Of a stretch of 64,000 nucleotides of DNA, positions 61,825-64,000 are shown in pieces (position 1 is the stretch's first letter; each line of letters starts with the position of its first letter). The notes under the pieces were generated by a model. The model had not been told where the DNA came from. It saw only the letters and a list, made by a program, of their open reading frames with translations, and did not search any database. Location of the stretch: the NCBI RefSeq assembly GCF_900184965.1, contig NZ_FXYA01000153.1:38315-102314 (forward strand), read 5' to 3'. The DNA comes from Akkermansia muciniphila. GTDB lineage: Bacteria; Verrucomicrobiota; Verrucomicrobiia; Verrucomicrobiales; Akkermansiaceae. The position numbers and the translations under genes were made by a program.

Positions 61825-62599
61825 TACACTTTATTTTTATTTTTCTTTGACAATTGATTACGTTTGTCCAAGCTTGTTCAGATGCTTTCCGGTGTCCTGA
61901 ATCTCCTCCTTGGTAACATTTGGAGTTAATAGTATCTCGAGCAATTGCATTTTTTAGCCAAGTTGCAGCCTTGATTTTCAACAGCCAACAACAATCTGCG
62001 TCCTTACATTTACCCAGTAATGCTGTCTCTATTTTAGCTGCATTAACAGCACTTTGTAACATTCCATGAAATAAACGGGTACAATTTCCAGTTCCTGGAC
62101 CTGGCTGTGATAAATCATAAGCACCTGCAGAAACTATTACAATTGCTCCTATTACATCGCCAATTGGAAGAAGCCCATCTACGGCTGCAGCTCCTGCGGC
62201 AAAAGGAACAGCTCTTGCCATAGCATTTTGACCATTAATATCAAAACTATCAATAGGGTTATTCCCTACGAACGAATACAAATTCCATCCTCCTTTTTCG
62301 GCGATGGGATCACGATTGATCCACCTGCCGTCTCTGGGGTTGTAATAGCGGTAATTGTAATAAACCAGGGCGAAATCTTCGTCGTGCATCTCGGAGGACC
62401 ACTGGACGGGCTGGACGAGGCTGCCCGTACTGGTCACGGCCCCATAGGGCGAGTAATCGTAAGCCGCCGCGATACGTCCATCTCCACCGAACACCTCCGT
62501 CACATTCTTGTTGAAGTCCATGCCGTAGCAGTAAAGGGAAGCGTCCTGCACCAGGGCCAGGGGGCGGGTGGCTGTCGGTTCCAGAGGATCCCACAACAA
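61817..62599 (-). CDS. Orphan Rhs C-terminal toxin module (truncated core plus variable tip)
   Basis: About 260 codons, open from about 62638 but without a good start; homology to the other copies begins at LLWDPLEP (62598). Rhs core parts: YCYGMDFNKNVTEVF, AYDYSPYG, VYYNYRYYNPRDGRWINRDPIAEKGGWNLY. Beyond NPIDSFDINGQ the sequence is unique and AT-rich: a hydrophobic Gly/Ala/Val stretch, then a Cys-rich part (GKCKDADCCWLL; SKCYQGGDSGHRKASEQAW; NCQRKIKIKCNG). The tip is probably a toxin domain; I do not recognise the activity. With no start or secretion part it may be silent and serve as a recombination donor. Confidence 0.75.
   Translation of the reverse strand: MLWDPLEPTATRPLALVQDASLYCYGMDFNKNVTEVFGGDGRIAAAYDYSPYGAVTSTGSLVQPVQWSSEMHDEDFALVYYNYRYYNPRDGRWINRDPIAEKGGWNLYSFVGNNPIDSFDINGQNAMARAVPFAAGAAAVDGLLPIGDVIGAIVIVSAGAYDLSQPGPGTGNCTRLFHGMLQSAVNAAKIETALLGKCKDADCCWLLKIKAATWLKNAIARDTINSKCYQGGDSGHRKASEQAWTNVINCQRKIKIKCNG
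62279..62598 (-). repeat. Rhs core-end repeat, copy 2
   Basis: About 320 bp that closely match 63610-63930 (copy 1), with part shared by 60520-60720 (copy 3). All three keep long identical blocks such as ACCTCCGTCACATTCTTGTT. These are substrates for recombination between toxin tips. Confidence 0.85.
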
Positions 62600-62647
62600 T
62601 GTCCAAATCTCGGTCCAGTGTATTAAACATACGTAATTCTATCGTTA

Positions 62648-62962
62648 TTATTTATATTTAGAAGATTTTTGTTTATTTCGGAACCGTTTTTTCACTTTTC
62701 TAGGATGAATATTTTCTTTGATGGTTTTTTTATTTTCTATTCTATTTTTTAATGGAAAAAATTTTCTATAAAAATAGAATAAAATTGATAATATTAATAT
62801 TGTGATTATAGTTGTGTGAGGGGATAATAAATCGTCGGCTATAATTCCTAATAAGATAATAAAAAATGTTATAAAAAAATACCATGCTCCTTTTTTTAAT
62901 CCATACACATAAAAAGATAAGCCAATGGCTAATGCAAAAGAAAAGATATATAAGTAATTCAT
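62648..62962 (-). CDS. Small membrane protein, candidate immunity protein of the main Rhs
   Basis: 104 residues, AT-rich. Three hydrophobic stretches (YLYIFSFALAIGLSFYVYGL; WYFFITFFIILLGIIA; IITILILSILFYFY) and a very basic C-terminal tail (KKRFRNKQKSSKYK). No family recognised. It starts 9 bp after the main rhs stop, where the cognate immunity gene is normally found; membrane topology would suit a tip that acts at the membrane. Immunity is inferred from position only. Confidence 0.55.
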   Translation of the reverse strand: MNYLYIFSFALAIGLSFYVYGLKKGAWYFFITFFIILLGIIADDLLSPHTTIITILILSILFYFYRKFFPLKNRIENKKTIKENIHPRKVKKRFRNKQKSSKYK

Positions 62963-62971
62963 TATTTGTAT

Positions 62972-64000
62972 TTATCTTAAAGGATAAAATGGTCTTATAG
63001 GTGGTGTATAATTTGGGTTTTCCTCAATGATGATATTGTTATTCTCATATTGTTGAAAAGAATCTATTCTTATTTCTACTTCTATTTCTACTATAATTAT
63101 TACTATGATATCTTGACAGCATTTTTCGTACTTGTCTCCTAACGTGTTTTTATAATTTTCATAAACCTCAGAACCTATATTTTTAGCTAATCCTCGGATA
63201 ATTCCTATTAAAAAATTGTCCTTTATTTCATTTTTATATCCATAATAAATATTTTCCCTTTTCTGTTTTCTTTTTAAAAGTTTTTTCTGATGAGCTGTTG
63301 GTAATTTTTCTTTACACGTTTGAATTTTTTGACTGTTTTTAATGCGTTTGCGCATCTTAACAGCCTCCTTAACATTTTTATATATATTTTTCCCTATTTT
63401 TACATTTCCAGGTATTCCTGCAGCCCCTAGAGCTGCAGAAGTTGTAACTGAGCCCCAATCTATATCTGTCCAAGGATCTTCTTTACCTTGAATATAGTTT
63501 GCAGTAACTTGAAAACCATAATCTATTAAAGCTCCTCCTAATAATCCAAATATTCCTATCAACCCCAAAGCATCAACCTGATCTTGAGTGCTGTTACCGA
63601 GGAAGGCATACAAATTCCATCCTCCTTTTTCGGCGATGGGATCGCGATTGATCCACCTTCCGTCTCTGGGGGTGTAATAGCGGTAATTATAATAAACCAG
63701 GGCGAGATCATCGTCGTGCATCTCGGCGGACCACTGGACGGGCTGGACGAGGTCTCCCGTGGAAGCCGCCTGTCCATAGGGCGAGTAATCGTAAACCGCC
63801 GCGATCGTTCCCTGTGCGTCGAACACCTCCGTCACATTCTTGTTGAAGTCCATGCCGTAGCAGTAAAGGGAAGCGCCCTGCATGAGGGCCAGGGGGCGGG
63901 TGGCTGTCGGTTCCAGAGGATCCCACAACAGTGTTCGAATCACGTTCCGGCTGTTGAGCATGTCCAAGGCGGCTATTTGCAAATAACCCCGGTACAGGTA
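62972..64000 (-). CDS. Rhs-family protein, C-terminal part with variable toxin tip (gene runs off the right edge)
   Basis: At least 342 codons, open to the edge, so the N-terminus and most YD repeats lie outside. Core end: YLYRGYLQIAALDMLN, LLWDPLEPTATRPLALM, YCYGMDFNKNVTEVF, VYYNYRYYTPRDGRWINRDPIAEKGGWNLYAFLGN. After QVDALGL the tip changes to AT-rich code: a Gly/Ala-rich hydrophobic stretch, a very Lys-rich middle (KKLLKRKQKREN), an IVIIIVEIEVEIRI strand and a Pro-rich end. Rhs proteins encapsulate and deliver C-terminal toxins to competitor cells. The tip family is not recognised. Confidence 0.85.
   Translation of the reverse strand, partial: YLYRGYLQIAALDMLNSRNVIRTLLWDPLEPTATRPLALMQGASLYCYGMDFNKNVTEVFDAQGTIAAVYDYSPYGQAASTGDLVQPVQWSAEMHDDDLALVYYNYRYYTPRDGRWINRDPIAEKGGWNLYAFLGNSTQDQVDALGLIGIFGLLGGALIDYGFQVTANYIQGKEDPWTDIDWGSVTTSAALGAAGIPGNVKIGKNIYKNVKEAVKMRKRIKNSQKIQTCKEKLPTAHQKKLLKRKQKRENIYYGYKNEIKDNFLIGIIRGLAKNIGSEVYENYKNTLGDKYEKCCQDIIVIIIVEIEVEIRIDSFQQYENNNIIIEENPNYTPPIRPFYPLR
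63610..64000 (-). repeat. Rhs core-end repeat, copy 1
   Basis: The longest copy, continuing past the window edge. It starts at the shared block ACAAATTCCATCCTCC and includes the region matched by copy 3 (63760-64000 against 60520-60780). Confidence 0.85.

Noticed and set aside
1..64000. CRISPR array, prophage, integrase, insertion sequence or rRNA operon
   Set aside because: No regularly spaced repeats, cas genes, transposase, integrase or rRNA sequence could be found by reading; no convincing tRNA cloverleaf either.

Overview
The window is about 64 kb of a GC-rich bacterial chromosome. It is most likely from a Verrucomicrobiota member close to Akkermansia. That is inference, based on a PEP-CTERM surface protein, a split ribosomal protein cluster, a GlcNAc/galactose and surface-glycan gene set, and protein style; no rRNA gene is present to confirm it. 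Nearly all of it is densely coded core chromosome. The last 3.7 kb at the right edge is a compositionally distinct, AT-rich accessory island.

Layout. 1-2.5 kb: a minus-strand group (RlpA-like lipoprotein, periplasmic 5'-nucleotidase family protein, start of an unknown protein). 2.6-10.3 kb, plus strand: NAD kinase, then the spc-type cluster rplX-rplE-rpsH-rplF-rplR-rpsE-rplO-secY-adk-map, without rpsN (S14) or rpmD (L30). 10.3-15.2 kb: a membrane acyltransferase, a degenerate Ppx/GppA-like protein and polyphosphate kinase. 15.3-23.8 kb: a surface-glycan cluster with GT8, three GT2, one alpha-1,2-fucosyltransferase (GT11), one GT-B enzyme and a tandem SGNH protein. 23.9-30.5 kb, minus strand: DJ-1 protein, a catalytically degenerate lone E2-like acyltransferase, NagA, cyclophilin, an LplT-like MFS transporter and CstA. 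30.5-32.1 kb: a PEP-CTERM protein with an inverted-repeat element upstream and gene debris downstream. 32.1-36.0 kb, minus strand: nusA-infB-rbfA, with an intrinsic terminator just upstream of nusA that looks like an attenuator.

36.3-41.2 kb: exonuclease III, RdgB, an rRNA-methylase-like protein, and a two-gene redox module (Tat-exported DUF362 protein plus a NapH-NapG-like fusion). 41.5-46.5 kb: an ABCG-like transporter, two envelope proteins of unknown function and an L,D-transpeptidase. 46.7-52.8 kb: an RRM protein, a polyprenyl-phosphate sugar transferase, galactokinase and a sodium/solute symporter. 53.1-60.3 kb: a UvrD-like helicase, fmt, a GT28-type glycosyltransferase, coaX, acpP, a conserved unknown protein, a LysM protein with a dead L,D-transpeptidase fold, and dtd.

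60.3-64 kb: the 3' end of an rhs gene running leftwards, with three copies of the conserved Rhs core end. They are interleaved with different AT-rich C-terminal toxin tips, one of them decayed, and small downstream genes that are candidate immunity genes. This is the best candidate for an under-described system here. It has the layout of a main rhs gene followed by orphan toxin/immunity cassettes.

How parts fit together: NagA, GalK and the adjacent symporter fit use of mucin-type sugars. The fucosyltransferase cluster and sugar transferase fit production of a fucosylated surface glycan. The L,D-transpeptidase, LysM, RlpA-like, PEP-CTERM and ABC proteins serve the envelope. All functions come from reading sequence motifs; no database search was possible. 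Start codons are stated choices, and alternatives are noted.
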